DNA of 64,000 nt from Staphylococcus ratti (GCF_020883535.1 NZ_CP086654.1:2232001-2296000); one strand, 5' to 3'. Numbered from the stretch's first letter, positions 46,754 through 56,650 are shown. Notes: a model not told the origin generated them from the sequence alone. Numbers and translations: made by a program.

Positions 46754-47005
46754 TTGGAAAGTAAAGTCAGTAATACAACTGAACCTCCTTCTAAAATACT
46801 AAACTGTCACTACGAACGCTATCCATCTATTGTATCTAGATCATCTTTTAAAAATATTTTCTTTTCTATTCATTTCAGTAACTTGACCAACGGCCCACTT
46901 GAAAAAATAAATATAATGCAACGCGTCTCTTTGGCTAAAAATTGGGATAATTTACGCAGTCGTATCATCACGAATCTTTTTGTCATTAATACAAAAAAAA
47001 ATTAA
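46754..47005 (+). pseudogene. ISL3-like transposase C-terminal relic
   Basis: The open stretch contains HFSNLTNGPLEKINIMQRVS then NWDNLRSRIITNLFVI, similar to the SNGPLEGINRKIK and YGYRNFxxFRxRI end of ISL3-family transposases, but many key residues are changed and the start has no ribosome site. It is best read as an eroded fragment, not a gene. Confidence 0.55.
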
Positions 47006-47025
47006 GCAACTTTATGCTGCTTAAT
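46992..47025 (-). terminator. Terminator after bioB
   Basis: On the minus strand ATTAAGCAGC pairs with GTTGCTTAAT, followed by a run of eight T. Confidence 0.8.
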
Positions 47026-47074
47026 CTTTTTAGTTTTGCGCTCTAATCCCATTTAACAGAGCACTGTTTTCTCA

Positions 47075-48067
47075 TTATATGGATTTTACCGGTTGCGCAA
47101 CTTCATGATTGTAGTCAATTTCATAACCCATATCTTTAATCATGTCGTAATCCAATTGGTTTGGTTGGCCTCCAGTAATAAGGTAATCTCCAACGAAAAT
47201 GGAATTAGCCACCATTAAAGCCGTAGACTGCAATGAACGTAAATTGACTTCGCGGCCACCTGCAATACGGATTTCTTTTGTAGGGTTAATCAATCTGAAC
47301 AGTGCTAAAATGCGTAAGCAACGCATCGGTGTAAGTTGATCCATCCCACCAAATTTAGTCCCTTTAATAGGGTGTAAAAAGTTTACCGGTATACTATCAG
47401 CGTCAATCTCTCTTAACGCAAAAGCCATATCAACGATATCTTGATTAGATTCACCCATACCACAAATCACACCCGAACATGGTGAAATATTGTTTGCTTT
47501 CATCGTTTCGATGGTGTCTACACGATCTTGGTATGTATGCGTCGTTACGACTTCTTCGTGGTAGTTTTCACTCGTATTTAAGTTGTGATTATAACGATCT
47601 ACACCTGCTGCTTTAAGTTGTGCTGCTTGCTTTTCATTAGTAAGCCCTAAGCACGCACATATTTTGAGTTGTGGATGCTCTGCCTTAATACGTTCAACAG
47701 ATGCCGTAATGTGATTCACTTCTTTGTCACTAGGCCCTCTACCGCTCATCACGATACAATATGTACCGATTTCATTTTCTGCCGCAACTTTTGCCCCTTC
47801 CGTAATTTGGTTCTCTGGAATTAAAGCATAGCGTTGTTTTTCTTTCATTTCACGCGATTGACCACAATAGCCGCAATCTTCCGGACAAATACCACTTTTA
47901 GCATTTAATATCATATTCAATTTCACTTTATGACCATAATAATGTTTTCTAAGTTGATACGCTTCATGAACGATTTCCATCGTATCTACAGTTTCGTCAA
48001 TAAATAAGTCATATGCTTCTTTTTGAGTTAAGGGTGTACCTTGTAAAATGCGCCTTGCTAAATTCAT
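47075..48067 (-). CDS. bioB: Biotin synthase BioB
   Basis: A 330-residue radical-SAM enzyme that inserts sulfur into dethiobiotin. The cluster motif is [13 protein letters not shown] (Cys-x3-Cys-x2-Cys). The [2Fe-2S] ligands lie in later segments, including CACLGLT and [22 protein letters not shown] is also typical. AGGAGG precedes the ATG. It is a single-gene unit here; no bioA, bioD or bioF is in the window. A BirA operator overlaps its promoter. Confidence 0.97.
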   Translation of the reverse strand: MNLARRILQGTPLTQKEAYDLFIDETVDTMEIVHEAYQLRKHYYGHKVKLNMILNAKSGICPEDCGYCGQSREMKEKQRYALIPENQITEGAKVAAENEIGTYCIVMSGRGPSDKEVNHITASVERIKAEHPQLKICACLGLTNEKQAAQLKAAGVDRYNHNLNTSENYHEEVVTTHTYQDRVDTIETMKANNISPCSGVICGMGESNQDIVDMAFALREIDADSIPVNFLHPIKGTKFGGMDQLTPMRCLRILALFRLINPTKEIRIAGGREVNLRSLQSTALMVANSIFVGDYLITGGQPNQLDYDMIKDMGYEIDYNHEVAQPVKSI

Positions 48068-48105
48068 GTAAAAACCTCCTAATCTATAGGACAGTATAGC
48101 ACAAT

Positions 48106-48133
48106 TGTAAACATAATTATAAATAAGTTTACA
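48106..48133 (-). promoter_or_regulatory. BirA operator of bioB
   Basis: TGTAAAC, 14 bases, GTTTACA: a perfect inverted repeat with the spacing of known BirA operators, about 40-65 bases before the bioB start. Predicts repression when biotin is plentiful. Confidence 0.88.
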
Positions 48134-48189
48134 TTACAAGGCAGATTAAAACGCTAAAGTTTTAATATACGTTATGCTTTAATTAACAG

Positions 48190-48897
48190 CTAATCATCTT
48201 CATCATCACTATCGTCGTCGTCCCAATTATCATCATCTGCGTGTGTATAAGGCGTTTGTAATGTATTTTGTGGTGGAGCAAGCGCATTTGATGGTTCCAC
48301 AACCGATGGTGTATTTGAAGGCGTTGTTGTAGCAGTTTGACCTTGTCCACCATTTTCTATAGCCGCTTCTCTAGTAAACCAAGACACGGAAGTCACTTTT
48401 CCTGTTACACGATTAATCATCACATTGGCACCTTCTAGCGCATTCACATGTTGTGTTACAGCATAGTACTCTGTTTGCTTCGATTGGTGACGTTTCATCG
48501 CCACAAATGTTCCACCAACATGTTTTTTCGCAATAGCTTTAGCTTCACTTTCACCAATTTTAACTCCGCTAACTTTTCGCTTTTCTTTGTCCTTTTGCTC
48601 TTTCGTCTTTGGTTTGTGTATCGATTTTGTCTTCGTCATTTGTTTCACAGATTCATTTTTTCGGTCGATAATAATACGATACTCTGAATACTCACTGATA
48701 AAGTGTACATCAAATTCCGTCTCATTCTTGCGTAATTGAATATTTTTCACTTTACCGTCGTAACGCTTTTCTACTAACTGTTTGGCTTTCTCCTCACTCA
48801 TGAGCGTTTGATTCGCATTTACATAAATTACAACTCCTAAAAAAAGCGTTAATAGTAAACTGATGACAATGAGTACTATCTTAATGAATGGTTTCAT
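48190..48897 (-). CDS. PepSY-domain membrane-anchored protein
   Basis: A 235-residue protein with one N-terminal helix (IVLIVISLLLTLFLGVVIYV), then two PepSY repeats (MSEEKAKQLVEKRYDGKVKN and IGESEAKAIAKKHVGGTFVA). The tail is Pro/Thr-rich, then extremely acidic (DDDNWDDDDSDDEDD). Its start overlaps the end of the histidine kinase gene by 17 bases. PepSY proteins outside the membrane often modulate proteases or sensors; a role as partner of the kinase, as with YkoJ and YkoGH of B. subtilis, is a reasonable guess. Confidence 0.85.
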   Translation of the reverse strand: MKPFIKIVLIVISLLLTLFLGVVIYVNANQTLMSEEKAKQLVEKRYDGKVKNIQLRKNETEFDVHFISEYSEYRIIIDRKNESVKQMTKTKSIHKPKTKEQKDKEKRKVSGVKIGESEAKAIAKKHVGGTFVAMKRHQSKQTEYYAVTQHVNALEGANVMINRVTGKVTSVSWFTREAAIENGGQGQTATTTPSNTPSVVEPSNALAPPQNTLQTPYTHADDDNWDDDDSDDEDD

Positions 48898-50251
48898 TTG
48901 GACCTCCTTTTGGAATAATTAAAGTAAATGTCGTTCCTTTATTAACTTGGCTTTCTACTTTTATTTTTATGTTGAGTTGTGTTGTGATTTCCCGGGCAAT
49001 AGACAGTCCTAATCCCGAACCTCCTGTTTTTCGCGAACGTGCTTTATCCACACGATAAAAACGGGTGAAGATATGTGGAATCTCTTCTTCTGGGATACCG
49101 ATGCCATCGTCGGTTATCGAAAGAAATACATGTGTGTGCGTTTCAGTCAACGTCATATCAATCCGTGTTTTTCCGTACTTATGCGCATTATCCATAAAAA
49201 TATGTAACAATTGTTTGAAAGAGGGTACATCTAACCATATCTCCCCTTGTTGCATATGGTTATGTACGTTTAATGTTTGAGGGTATACTTTCGACATTCT
49301 TTCAACCATTTCATATACAATACAAGCTACATTAACATATTCTAGATGCCGCTCCGTCTTACTCTCCGTCAGTTGTGCGAAGTAAAGCAGTTGCTCTGTT
49401 AAATATTTCATTTTTTGAGCCTCATCATGTATCGCATGAATACTTTCATCTAACGTTTTTTCATCTTTTTTCCCAAAACGCTTCAACATTTGACTATAGG
49501 AACTAATTACTGTGATAGGTGTTTTTAATTCATGTGAAGCATTCATTATAAAAGCTTGTTGCTTTTCATCGTGCGCTCTTAGTTTGTACATCATGTCATT
49601 AAAAGCTCTAGATAATACTTTAAGCTCATAAGAATCATTCTTTTGTATTTCAACTGGTTGATAGGCTTTCGTATCTTTTGTCTCTTTAATCCGTTGAATT
49701 AAATTCAAAATGGGTTCCGTAATTACACGTGCAATGATATTGTTAATATAAAAAATGAGCAGTAAAACAAAAAGCGTTGACCCCATTAAAATCCATTTCA
49801 GTATTTGAAAAGATTCATATTTAAAATCGACATTTTCAAACAACTGTAAATTCGTCACTTCTCCATCCTTCCAAACGATTGGAAGTGAAACCATCGCAAA
49901 ATAATGCCCCTTATATTCAATTGTCTTCTTATATTGATTAGGTTGATAATCTTGCTCCATATTGTTATACGATACATCTGTCGCAAATTTTACAATTGCA
50001 ATATCATCTTGGTTAACGACACTAATGTAACCATCTGACAAAATATAACCATGATTCATAATTTCAGCATTCGTTTGATTTTCAGAAGCTTTGATTTCTT
50101 CCATGATATTGATACTACGATTTTCTAATTGATTTAATTCTGACTCTAGAGCATAATGCTTAAACAAAAAATAAACAAGCATATTCACACATATCACAAT
50201 AACGACGGTCATCAATGTAATATACAACTGTATTCGTGTTCCTAATCGCAT
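48881..50251 (-). CDS. Sensor histidine kinase
   Basis: A 456-residue kinase. It has an N-terminal helix (about 9-30), an extracellular domain of about 120 residues, a second helix (WILMGSTLFVLLLIFYINNII) and a HAMP linker. The HisKA box is NASHELKTPITVISSY, and the ATPase domain has DNAHKYGKT and GGSGLGLSIA. It follows the response regulator by 4 bases. The sequence resembles ArlS in outline but is not close enough to call it that. The signal is unknown; genes upstream are for glycerate and anion transport. Confidence 0.9.
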   Translation of the reverse strand: MRLGTRIQLYITLMTVVIVICVNMLVYFLFKHYALESELNQLENRSINIMEEIKASENQTNAEIMNHGYILSDGYISVVNQDDIAIVKFATDVSYNNMEQDYQPNQYKKTIEYKGHYFAMVSLPIVWKDGEVTNLQLFENVDFKYESFQILKWILMGSTLFVLLLIFYINNIIARVITEPILNLIQRIKETKDTKAYQPVEIQKNDSYELKVLSRAFNDMMYKLRAHDEKQQAFIMNASHELKTPITVISSYSQMLKRFGKKDEKTLDESIHAIHDEAQKMKYLTEQLLYFAQLTESKTERHLEYVNVACIVYEMVERMSKVYPQTLNVHNHMQQGEIWLDVPSFKQLLHIFMDNAHKYGKTRIDMTLTETHTHVFLSITDDGIGIPEEEIPHIFTRFYRVDKARSRKTGGSGLGLSIAREITTQLNIKIKVESQVNKGTTFTLIIPKGGPNETIH

Positions 50252-50255
50252 AACA

Positions 50256-50933
50256 TCAATCCTTTATCATGTAGCCATAACCACGTACACTCGAAATTAA
50301 TGAAGGTTTGCTTTTATCCAATTTTTTACGCAGATGTCTTATGTACACATCGACCACGTTTGTATCTCCTTGATAATCATACTCCCACACTTTAGAAATA
50401 ATTTGTTCTCGTTCTAATGCTTGGTTTTTATTCTTTAATAAGTAAACAAGAAGTTCATATTCTTTCGGCGTCAAATTAATCAATGTGCCATCTCGGTAAA
50501 CCTCTCGTGTATTGGTATCTACACGAATGTTTCGATATATTAACGGATGTGCTACAGGTACCACTTGAGGTTGTATCGCTTTTAAATGCACACGTATGCG
50601 CGCAAGCAACTCTTCAATTTCAAACGGTTTTGTCACGTAATCATTTGCGCCTGAATCTAAACCGCTCACTTTATCTGTAACCGCATCTCTAGCTGTCAAC
50701 ATAATCACTTTAATTGCTTTATCTTTTATTCGAATACGACGTAAAACTTCTAAGCCATTCAGTTCAGGTAACATCACATCTAAAAGTATTAAATCAAAAT
50801 CCTGTTCACCAAATTTTTGTAATGCCTCTTTTCCTGTATAAGCAATTGCCACATCATAGTCTGCAAATTCCAACTCTAATTGCAATACACGTGCAATTTT
50901 TTCATCATCTTCAACAATTAAAATACGTTCCAT
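50256..50933 (-). CDS. OmpR-family response regulator
   Basis: A 225-residue regulator. The receiver domain has the acidic pair EDDEK, the phospho-accepting Asp in LILLDVMLPELNG, and the Lys in YVTKPFEIEELLARIR. The C-terminal winged helix ends with DVYIRHLRKKLD and SVRGYGYMIKD. AGGGGGATG precedes the start, 9 bases after the permease stop. It pairs with the kinase that follows. Confidence 0.93.
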   Translation of the reverse strand: MERILIVEDDEKIARVLQLELEFADYDVAIAYTGKEALQKFGEQDFDLILLDVMLPELNGLEVLRRIRIKDKAIKVIMLTARDAVTDKVSGLDSGANDYVTKPFEIEELLARIRVHLKAIQPQVVPVAHPLIYRNIRVDTNTREVYRDGTLINLTPKEYELLVYLLKNKNQALEREQIISKVWEYDYQGDTNVVDVYIRHLRKKLDKSKPSLISSVRGYGYMIKD

Positions 50934-50942
50934 TTCATCCCC

Positions 50943-52343
50943 CTACCTTAAATGTAAACCTGTAAACTGCCAATAAATAAAATAAAAAGTAACCATAATA
51001 CCCACATAAACTGGCATCAACCAAATGCTTAATTGTGCGAGTTGTTTTGTCGTAAACGGTCGCTCTTTCAATTCATAAAAGATAAGTAACGCCTTTGAAC
51101 TTACAGGTAACGTCACACAATAATTTATTCCAATTAATGCTATAAAGACTACTGCAACATCATTAAGGTTGAATAGCTGGCTTAACAATAAAAACACTGG
51201 TATGAGCACAACTGCTCTAGTCGTGTGACTTGTGATTAATAGGTGAGAAAGCACACTTATAACACTAATGAGAAAGATTAAAACCCCTTCATTCGTCGTA
51301 GGGATATCATGTAAGACTTCTATCATATGCTTTTGAAAGTAAGCAATGACTTTATATTTTACGAGCAATTTACCTAAAACCGTCGCACTCGCAACAAAAA
51401 AGATTAAACTCCACGACACTTTTTTAAGTGCACTACTCCATCCTATTAAATTAAACTGTGGTAATAACATCACAAAACTCATCGCAATCGTAATAAAAGC
51501 GATATCAAAGCCATGCAATGATTCTGTAAGCCATAACAAAATAGTTACCCCAATAAGGATTAAAGCCGTTTTTTCTTTTTGAGTAAAAGGTTGTTTAGAC
51601 CTTCGCATCAATTGGTTATTTTCATATGTTGTCAAACTTAATGAATCTTCTGGTTTAATACGCCAATACATTATAGTAACTGTGATGACACTGACAATTA
51701 GCGCGAAAGGTAACCCCCATAGTAAAAAATCCATGTATGTTATATGTGAATCTGTTTGGCTTTCTAAAATACCAATTCCGATGAGATGGCTCCCTGCTCC
51801 AATCAACGTAGCATTTGTTAACATTAATATCATAATCGGAATAAGCAATCCTAAAAATGATGTGTATTTCGAAAACTGTATTTTTAGTGCTTTAAAAATA
51901 GGGATAAATGCTGCTGCACGACTGGATGTAGAAGGAATAGTGAAAGTCATGAATAGTACAGTAATAATAATGAATATTACTGCACGAAACATTGAATCGC
52001 AGTGTTTTGCCATCCATCCTACGAGTCGATCAAGTAAGCCACTCGTTTCAATGACGGCACTAATAATGAAAGCACCTATCATTAGCCACACAATATGTTG
52101 ATTAAACGCATTAAAAAGCATGTCTTCCGGGATCCCTAAAAGTACAGCAATGACAAGACAGAGCATACCTGCCAGTCCGGCAGGTATTTTCGAAAATACA
52201 AATAAACCAAGCGCAAGTATAAAACACATAAGACTTACTTTACCGAGGTAGCTCAATTCCATCCCAATAAATATATATAAAGACACTGTGACAAAACTTA
52301 ACCATGCCACAAGTTGTGTTAAAGAAAGATTAACTCGCATCAT
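50943..52343 (-). CDS. SLC13/DASS-type anion permease
   Basis: A 466-residue integral membrane protein with about 11-12 helices. Segments such as LMIGAFIISAVIETSGLLDRL, TIPSTSSRAAAFIPIF (an SNT-like substrate loop) and LLITSHTTRAVVLIPVFL are typical of the divalent-anion:sodium symporter group. Its start overlaps the end of the glycerate kinase gene by 14 bases, so the substrate may be glycerate or a related hydroxy acid. That link is inference from the coupling. Confidence 0.82.
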   Translation of the reverse strand: MMRVNLSLTQLVAWLSFVTVSLYIFIGMELSYLGKVSLMCFILALGLFVFSKIPAGLAGMLCLVIAVLLGIPEDMLFNAFNQHIVWLMIGAFIISAVIETSGLLDRLVGWMAKHCDSMFRAVIFIIITVLFMTFTIPSTSSRAAAFIPIFKALKIQFSKYTSFLGLLIPIMILMLTNATLIGAGSHLIGIGILESQTDSHITYMDFLLWGLPFALIVSVITVTIMYWRIKPEDSLSLTTYENNQLMRRSKQPFTQKEKTALILIGVTILLWLTESLHGFDIAFITIAMSFVMLLPQFNLIGWSSALKKVSWSLIFFVASATVLGKLLVKYKVIAYFQKHMIEVLHDIPTTNEGVLIFLISVISVLSHLLITSHTTRAVVLIPVFLLLSQLFNLNDVAVVFIALIGINYCVTLPVSSKALLIFYELKERPFTTKQLAQLSIWLMPVYVGIMVTFYFIYWQFTGLHLR

Positions 52344-53550
52344 TTATGTCTACTTTCTTTTCGTCATACGCTTCGGCTTCTAAATCATTTTGCATTGTTT
52401 GAACGACCGACATACCAATTGAAATATAACGTATGGCACTTTCTGCACTGCCTTCTAACCACTTTTCAGCATCCTCAATCGCATTCTCAAGCGAAGATGG
52501 ACATGGAATAATACTAGAAAATGCATCAATACCGCTTTGATAATTAATTTTTGCGTTCTTTCCAATTGTTCCCGCAAATGCGATCACAGGTTTATCATAT
52601 AGTTTCGCAATTCGCGCAACTTCTGAAGGAATTTTGCCATTTGGTGTTTGATCGTCAATACATCCTTCCGCCGTAATAACAATGTCACTTTGTGCAATAG
52701 CCTCATTAACATCAATATAGTCCATAATAATATCAAAACGTGGGTGTAACGTAGCTTGTGCAAAAGCAATCAGTCCCGCGCCAAGCCCACCAGATGCACC
52801 TGATCCCTCTACCATACGTAAATCTTTGCCTGTTTGGCGTTCTATCAACATCGCTAAATGTTCTAAATTACGTGATAAATCTTCTACCTCTTTGGGACTT
52901 GCTCCTTTTTGTGGTCCAAAAATACGTGCTACACCTCTATCTCCACATAATAGATTCGTCCAATTTACAGCAACATCTATTTGTGTACGAAACAATCGTG
53001 AGTCAACACCCGACAAATCCATTTCTGTAATTTTATGAATGTCAGCTCCTCCTTGAATGTGAATAAGCTGACCATTTTGATCAAAAAGCTTTACTCCGAT
53101 GGCTTGTGCCATACCAATGCCACCATCAGAAGTTCCAGAATCCCCACACCCTATTAAAATACGATCTACACCGTAATCTAATGCTTTTATCATCGTCTCA
53201 CCCACTCCATATGTTGTAGTATAAAGTGGATTACGTAGATCCATAGGCACATGTCTAAGCCCTGCAATCGCAGCCATTTCAATTACAGCTATCGTTCGCC
53301 CTTTTTCTTTGAAAATTCCAAAAAATGAATGTATTGTTTCCCCTACAGGACCCGTTACACGTGTTTCTATTTTATAACCTTTTTTAACTTTGATCATTGT
53401 TTCAACAAAGCCTTCTCCCCCGTCAACCATTGGGATTACTTGAATGTCATGTTTCGGTTCTACATTACGAATCCCTTTTTCAATAGCGTAACCTACTTCT
53501 TCTGCACTCAAACTTTCTTTGAAACCTGATGGAATAATTGTATATTTCAT
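52330..53550 (-). CDS. Glycerate kinase
   Basis: A type I glycerate kinase (GK1 family, GlxK/GarK), phosphorylating D-glycerate at carbon 2 or 3. It opens MKYTIIPSGFKESLSAEEVG and has PMVDGGEGFVETM, GCGDSGTSDGGIGMAQA and GSGASGGLGAGL, all family landmarks. At 406 residues it has about 25 more than usual, as an acidic C-terminal tail (LEAEAYDEKKVDINDAS). First gene of a probable five-gene operon. Confidence 0.92.
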   Translation of the reverse strand: MKYTIIPSGFKESLSAEEVGYAIEKGIRNVEPKHDIQVIPMVDGGEGFVETMIKVKKGYKIETRVTGPVGETIHSFFGIFKEKGRTIAVIEMAAIAGLRHVPMDLRNPLYTTTYGVGETMIKALDYGVDRILIGCGDSGTSDGGIGMAQAIGVKLFDQNGQLIHIQGGADIHKITEMDLSGVDSRLFRTQIDVAVNWTNLLCGDRGVARIFGPQKGASPKEVEDLSRNLEHLAMLIERQTGKDLRMVEGSGASGGLGAGLIAFAQATLHPRFDIIMDYIDVNEAIAQSDIVITAEGCIDDQTPNGKIPSEVARIAKLYDKPVIAFAGTIGKNAKINYQSGIDAFSSIIPCPSSLENAIEDAEKWLEGSAESAIRYISIGMSVVQTMQNDLEAEAYDEKKVDINDAS

Positions 53551-53675
53551 CCTTTATCACTCCTCTTATCAAAACACACCCGAAAAATTGTATAGGGTTA
53601 CTTTAATAAGCAGAGATTGAAATTAACTTAAGGGAAAATTAAAAAACGATTAAAAAAGAGCAGTTCGATACCTTT

Positions 53676-54833
53676 TTAATACAGTACTATACCTCCTACA
53701 ACTCCTAAAAGCACAATCGCCCAAGATGACACTTTACAATAAGCTAACAGTACGAACAATATGGACGCAAAAACAAAATCAATAGACGTATGTACCGATG
53801 ATGTCAAAATTGGGTCATAAAATGCCGCTATCAAAATACCGACAACACCTGCGCTTACCCCTTTTAAAACTTTACGCATATTTTGATTGTTTTGGACGCG
53901 TTCCCAAAATGGCAAAACACCTATGAGTAGCAAAAAGGCGGGTAAAAATATCGCTAGCGTTGCCACTATACCTCCTAGCCATCCTAACATCACGGTACCT
54001 ATATAAGCAGCGAATGTGAATAGCGGTCCAGGCACAGCTTGTGCAAGTGCATAACCTGTAATAAAGTCATCCGCTGTAATCATCTCTGTGCTAACAAATG
54101 CTTCATTTAATAAAGGCAACACAACGTGTCCCCCGCCAAATACAAGTGCTCCTGAACGGTAAAATTGATTAACCATTGCGAGCCAAGGCGATTGTGTCAG
54201 TCCACTTAAAATCGGCAATACAATTAAAAGCATAAAAAAGAGTGTGAGCGACCATACACCTATAAATTTGCGAATACGAAATAAGCGCACTTTAGTTGTT
54301 TCAACTTGAACCTCTTTAAATAAAAACAACCCTACAAGACCTACTAAAGCGAGTACTGCCACTTGAGCTAGTGGATGTCCAACAAGTACTGTCACTGTAA
54401 GAGTGAATAATGCTAGTAATTTTGTTTTGACATCTGGCAGTAATTTTTGCGCCATCCCTAAAATGGCATTAAAAACAATCGCTACCGCAACTATTTTCAG
54501 ACCATTTATCCAACGCATCTCCATACTCGTAGTATGTAAAACTGCAGCACATAACATTAAAATTAAGACAGACGGCAGTGTAAATCCAACAAAAGATATG
54601 ACGCCTCCTAATAAACCTGCCTTTGCCACACCTACTCCGAAACCTACTTGACTACTCGCAGGTCCAGGCAAAAACTGACATAATGCGACAAGTTGCGTAT
54701 ATTGTGAGTCACTGAGCCATTGTCGGCGTTTCACATATTCATCATAAAAATAACCTAAATGTGCGGTAGGACCTCCAAAAGAGGTACATCCTAACCTAAA
54801 AGCGATCCAAAATAAATGTAAGTATCCCTTCAC
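53676..54833 (-). CDS. chrA: Chromate transporter ChrA (long form)
   Basis: A 385-residue CHR-family membrane protein with two homologous halves, the long form. The N-terminal half has LGCTSFGGPTAHLGYFYDEY and QLVALCQFLPGPASSQVG. The second half has FGGGHVVLPLLNEAFV and ALAQAVPGPLFTFAAYIG. ChrA exports chromate, probably by proton exchange; some CHR proteins may move sulfate-like anions. It stands alone, 125 bases before the glycerate kinase gene. Confidence 0.93.
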   Translation of the reverse strand: MKGYLHLFWIAFRLGCTSFGGPTAHLGYFYDEYVKRRQWLSDSQYTQLVALCQFLPGPASSQVGFGVGVAKAGLLGGVISFVGFTLPSVLILMLCAAVLHTTSMEMRWINGLKIVAVAIVFNAILGMAQKLLPDVKTKLLALFTLTVTVLVGHPLAQVAVLALVGLVGLFLFKEVQVETTKVRLFRIRKFIGVWSLTLFFMLLIVLPILSGLTQSPWLAMVNQFYRSGALVFGGGHVVLPLLNEAFVSTEMITADDFITGYALAQAVPGPLFTFAAYIGTVMLGWLGGIVATLAIFLPAFLLLIGVLPFWERVQNNQNMRKVLKGVSAGVVGILIAAFYDPILTSSVHTSIDFVFASILFVLLAYCKVSSWAIVLLGVVGGIVLY

Positions 54834-55093
54834 CGTGCTCCCCCTATTTCATTCAGTGATTGTTCAACCATCCCCTTCACCATAAATCGGCATTTTTCGA
54901 GTATAGTGTAAACGTCTCTCTATCATCGCACTAACATACTTCCCGATTGATATCGAAAAATGATGGCAATTTTCGATATAAAAATATCATAGATGTGAAC
55001 GTTTTGCGACTTTTTTTGAATAGTGATATGTTATAGTAAATTAAATAATATTAAGTAGCTTTAGTGCTTAACTATTGAAAATGAGGTGTAAGG

Positions 55094-55474
55094 ATGGAAA
55101 CGTTTGAGGATTTTTTAGATACAATTGAAAAAGCGGAACACCGTGAAAAATTTAAAAATGTCATTGAGCAATTACTTGCAGACTACCCAGAACTTACTTT
55201 AGAAATTAAATGGAATCAACCTATGCTATTGTTGAAAGAAAACGGCACATTTATACTAGGTTTCAGCAAAGCGAAGCCCCATTTTGCGATCGCTCCTGAA
55301 AAATATACACGTGACTATTTTGAAAAGGAGATCGAAAAAGCAGGTTACCAAACGACAACAATGTTTATGAAAATCAAATGGACAGACGAAGTCAACTTTG
55401 ATTTAATCCATAAAATGATCGATAAAAACATCGCAGACAAAAAAGATTCAACAAAATTTTGGCGAGAAAAATAG
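55094..55474 (+). CDS. DUF1801 (YdhG-like) protein
   Basis: A 126-residue soluble protein of the DUF1801/YdhG fold: FKNVIEQLLADYPELTLEIKWNQPMLLL, then FSKAKPHFAIAPEKYT, and a Lys-rich tail. ATGAGGTGTAAGG lies upstream. Some family members are described as iron chaperone-like (frataxin-like), but function here is not certain. Confidence 0.83.
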   Translation: METFEDFLDTIEKAEHREKFKNVIEQLLADYPELTLEIKWNQPMLLLKENGTFILGFSKAKPHFAIAPEKYTRDYFEKEIEKAGYQTTTMFMKIKWTDEVNFDLIHKMIDKNIADKKDSTKFWREK

Positions 55475-55477
55475 GGA

Positions 55478-55775
55478 GCGAGACAGAAATCTATTTGATT
55501 TCGTCGTCTCGCCCCCACAAGGCTGACTAGGATTGAAACGCGCCTTAAGCGAAGTTTCAATTCAGACAGCTACTGTGGCTTTTTATATTCAACGCTCTAT
55601 CTATGATGCGAGACAGAAATCTATTTGATTTCGTCGTCTCGCCCCCACAAGGCTGTCTAGGATTGAAGGAAGCTTGCAAAGCGCATCTTCAATTCAGACA
55701 GCTACTGTGCTCTTTATATTCAACGCTCTACCTATGATGCGAGACAGAAATCTATTTGATTTCGTTGTCTCACCA
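55478..55775. repeat. 130-bp tandem intergenic repeat (two copies and a third start)
   Basis: Copies begin at 55478, 55608 and 55739, giving a period of 130-131. Each starts GCGAGACAGAAATCTATTTG, a hairpin closed by CGTCTCGC, followed by CCCACAAGGCTG, CTAGGATTGAA with a variable middle paired to TTCAATTCAGACAG, and CTACTGTG. The variable middle differs (AACGCGCCTTAAGCGAAG against GGAAGCTTGCAAAGCGCATC) while the stem is kept. The third copy breaks off after 35 bases. Non-coding. Confidence 0.85.
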
Positions 55776-55795
55776 AAAAACAAATTTTTTAAACA

Positions 55796-55832
55796 CAAAA
55801 AAGTCCCGTCAACCTTATAGGTGCGGGACTTA
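55796..55832 (-). terminator. Terminator of the rpsF-ssb-rpsR operon
   Basis: AAGTCCCG pairs with CGGGACTT and ends in TTTTTTGTG on the minus strand, 16 bases after the rpsR stop. Confidence 0.9.
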
Positions 55833-55847
55833 ATCAATTACTTTATT

Positions 55848-56090
55848 TTACACTTCGTCTTTAACGAATGGTAATAACGCCATATGACGTGCACGTTTAA
55901 TTGCAGTCGTTAATTGACGTTGATATTTAGCTGAAGTTCCAGTCACACGACGTGGTAAAATTTTACCGCGTTCTGAGATGAAACGTTTTAATAATTCAGT
56001 GTCTTTGTAGTCGATGTGTGTAATACCGTTTGCTGTGAAGTAACAAACTTTTTTACGACGACGACCACCTCTTCTTGGTCCACCTGCCAT
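55848..56090 (-). CDS. rpsR: 30S ribosomal protein S18
   Basis: An 80-residue basic protein: [16 protein letters not shown] at the start, [31 protein letters not shown] in the core. S18 binds S6 and 16S rRNA in the small subunit platform. The N-terminus has a Cys that is usual in non-zinc-starved S18. Last gene of rpsF-ssb-rpsR. Confidence 0.98.
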   Translation of the reverse strand: MAGGPRRGGRRRKKVCYFTANGITHIDYKDTELLKRFISERGKILPRRVTGTSAKYQRQLTTAIKRARHMALLPFVKDEV

Positions 56091-56137
56091 GATTTGTGCC
56101 TCCCTTACTTAAACATTTTTATAATACGTTCATTAAT

Positions 56138-56650
56138 TTAAAATGGTAAATCATCATCACTAATATCGATTGGACCATTCGCATTCGCAAATGGGTTATC
56201 GTTATTTTGTGTGTGATTGTTGTTATTTTGATATGATGAATTTTGGCCTTGTTGTTGTCCACCAAATCCTTGACTATAACTTTGGAAGTCATTGCTTGGA
56301 TTGTTGGCATGACGTTGGTTTTGTGATTTCGGTTCAAGGAATTGAACACTGTCACACACTACCTCTGTGACGAACACACGTCGGCCTTCTTGGTTTTCGT
56401 AACTGCGTGATTGTAAGCGACCATCAACGCCAGCCAGACTTCCTTTGAACAAGAAATTGCTCACGTTTTCTGCTTGCTTTCTAAAAACAACACAGTTAAT
56501 AAAGTCTGCTTCACGTTCCCCTTGGCTGTTTGTAAACGTGCGATTAATCGCTAATGTGAACGTCGCTACGCTTACGCCTGAGGGTGTCGTTCTGTATTCT
56601 GGATCTTTAGTTAATCGACCTACTAATACAACTCTATTAAGCATATTCAC
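56138..56650 (-). CDS. ssb: Single-stranded DNA-binding protein
   Basis: A 170-residue SSB. The OB fold opens [25 protein letters not shown], then comes a long Gln/Asn-rich linker (residues 108-160), and the C-terminal hook is DISDDDLPF, which binds replication partners. Between rpsF and rpsR as in other Firmicutes. Confidence 0.98.
   Translation of the reverse strand: MNMLNRVVLVGRLTKDPEYRTTPSGVSVATFTLAINRTFTNSQGEREADFINCVVFRKQAENVSNFLFKGSLAGVDGRLQSRSYENQEGRRVFVTEVVCDSVQFLEPKSQNQRHANNPSNDFQSYSQGFGGQQQGQNSSYQNNNNHTQNNDNPFANANGPIDISDDDLPF

Noticed and set aside
44089..46891. Shared string TTCAGTAACTTGACCAA at 44089 and 46875 as a transposon boundary
   Set aside because: A 17-base match, but flanks differ and neither copy sits at a clear element end; it may be a second tiny ISL3-like fragment.
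46754..47005. 83-codon open frame as a real gene
   Set aside because: No ribosome site, poor coding character, and its C-terminal half matches an eroded transposase end.
48881..50933. Calling the two-component pair ArlRS
   Set aside because: Domain layout is alike, but the regulator sequence differs from ArlR in most of the receiver domain, so no symbol is given.
55840..56090. Island attachment at the rpsR 3' end
   Set aside because: rpsR is a known island site in staphylococci, but here only a terminator and tandem repeats follow, with no integrase or island gene.
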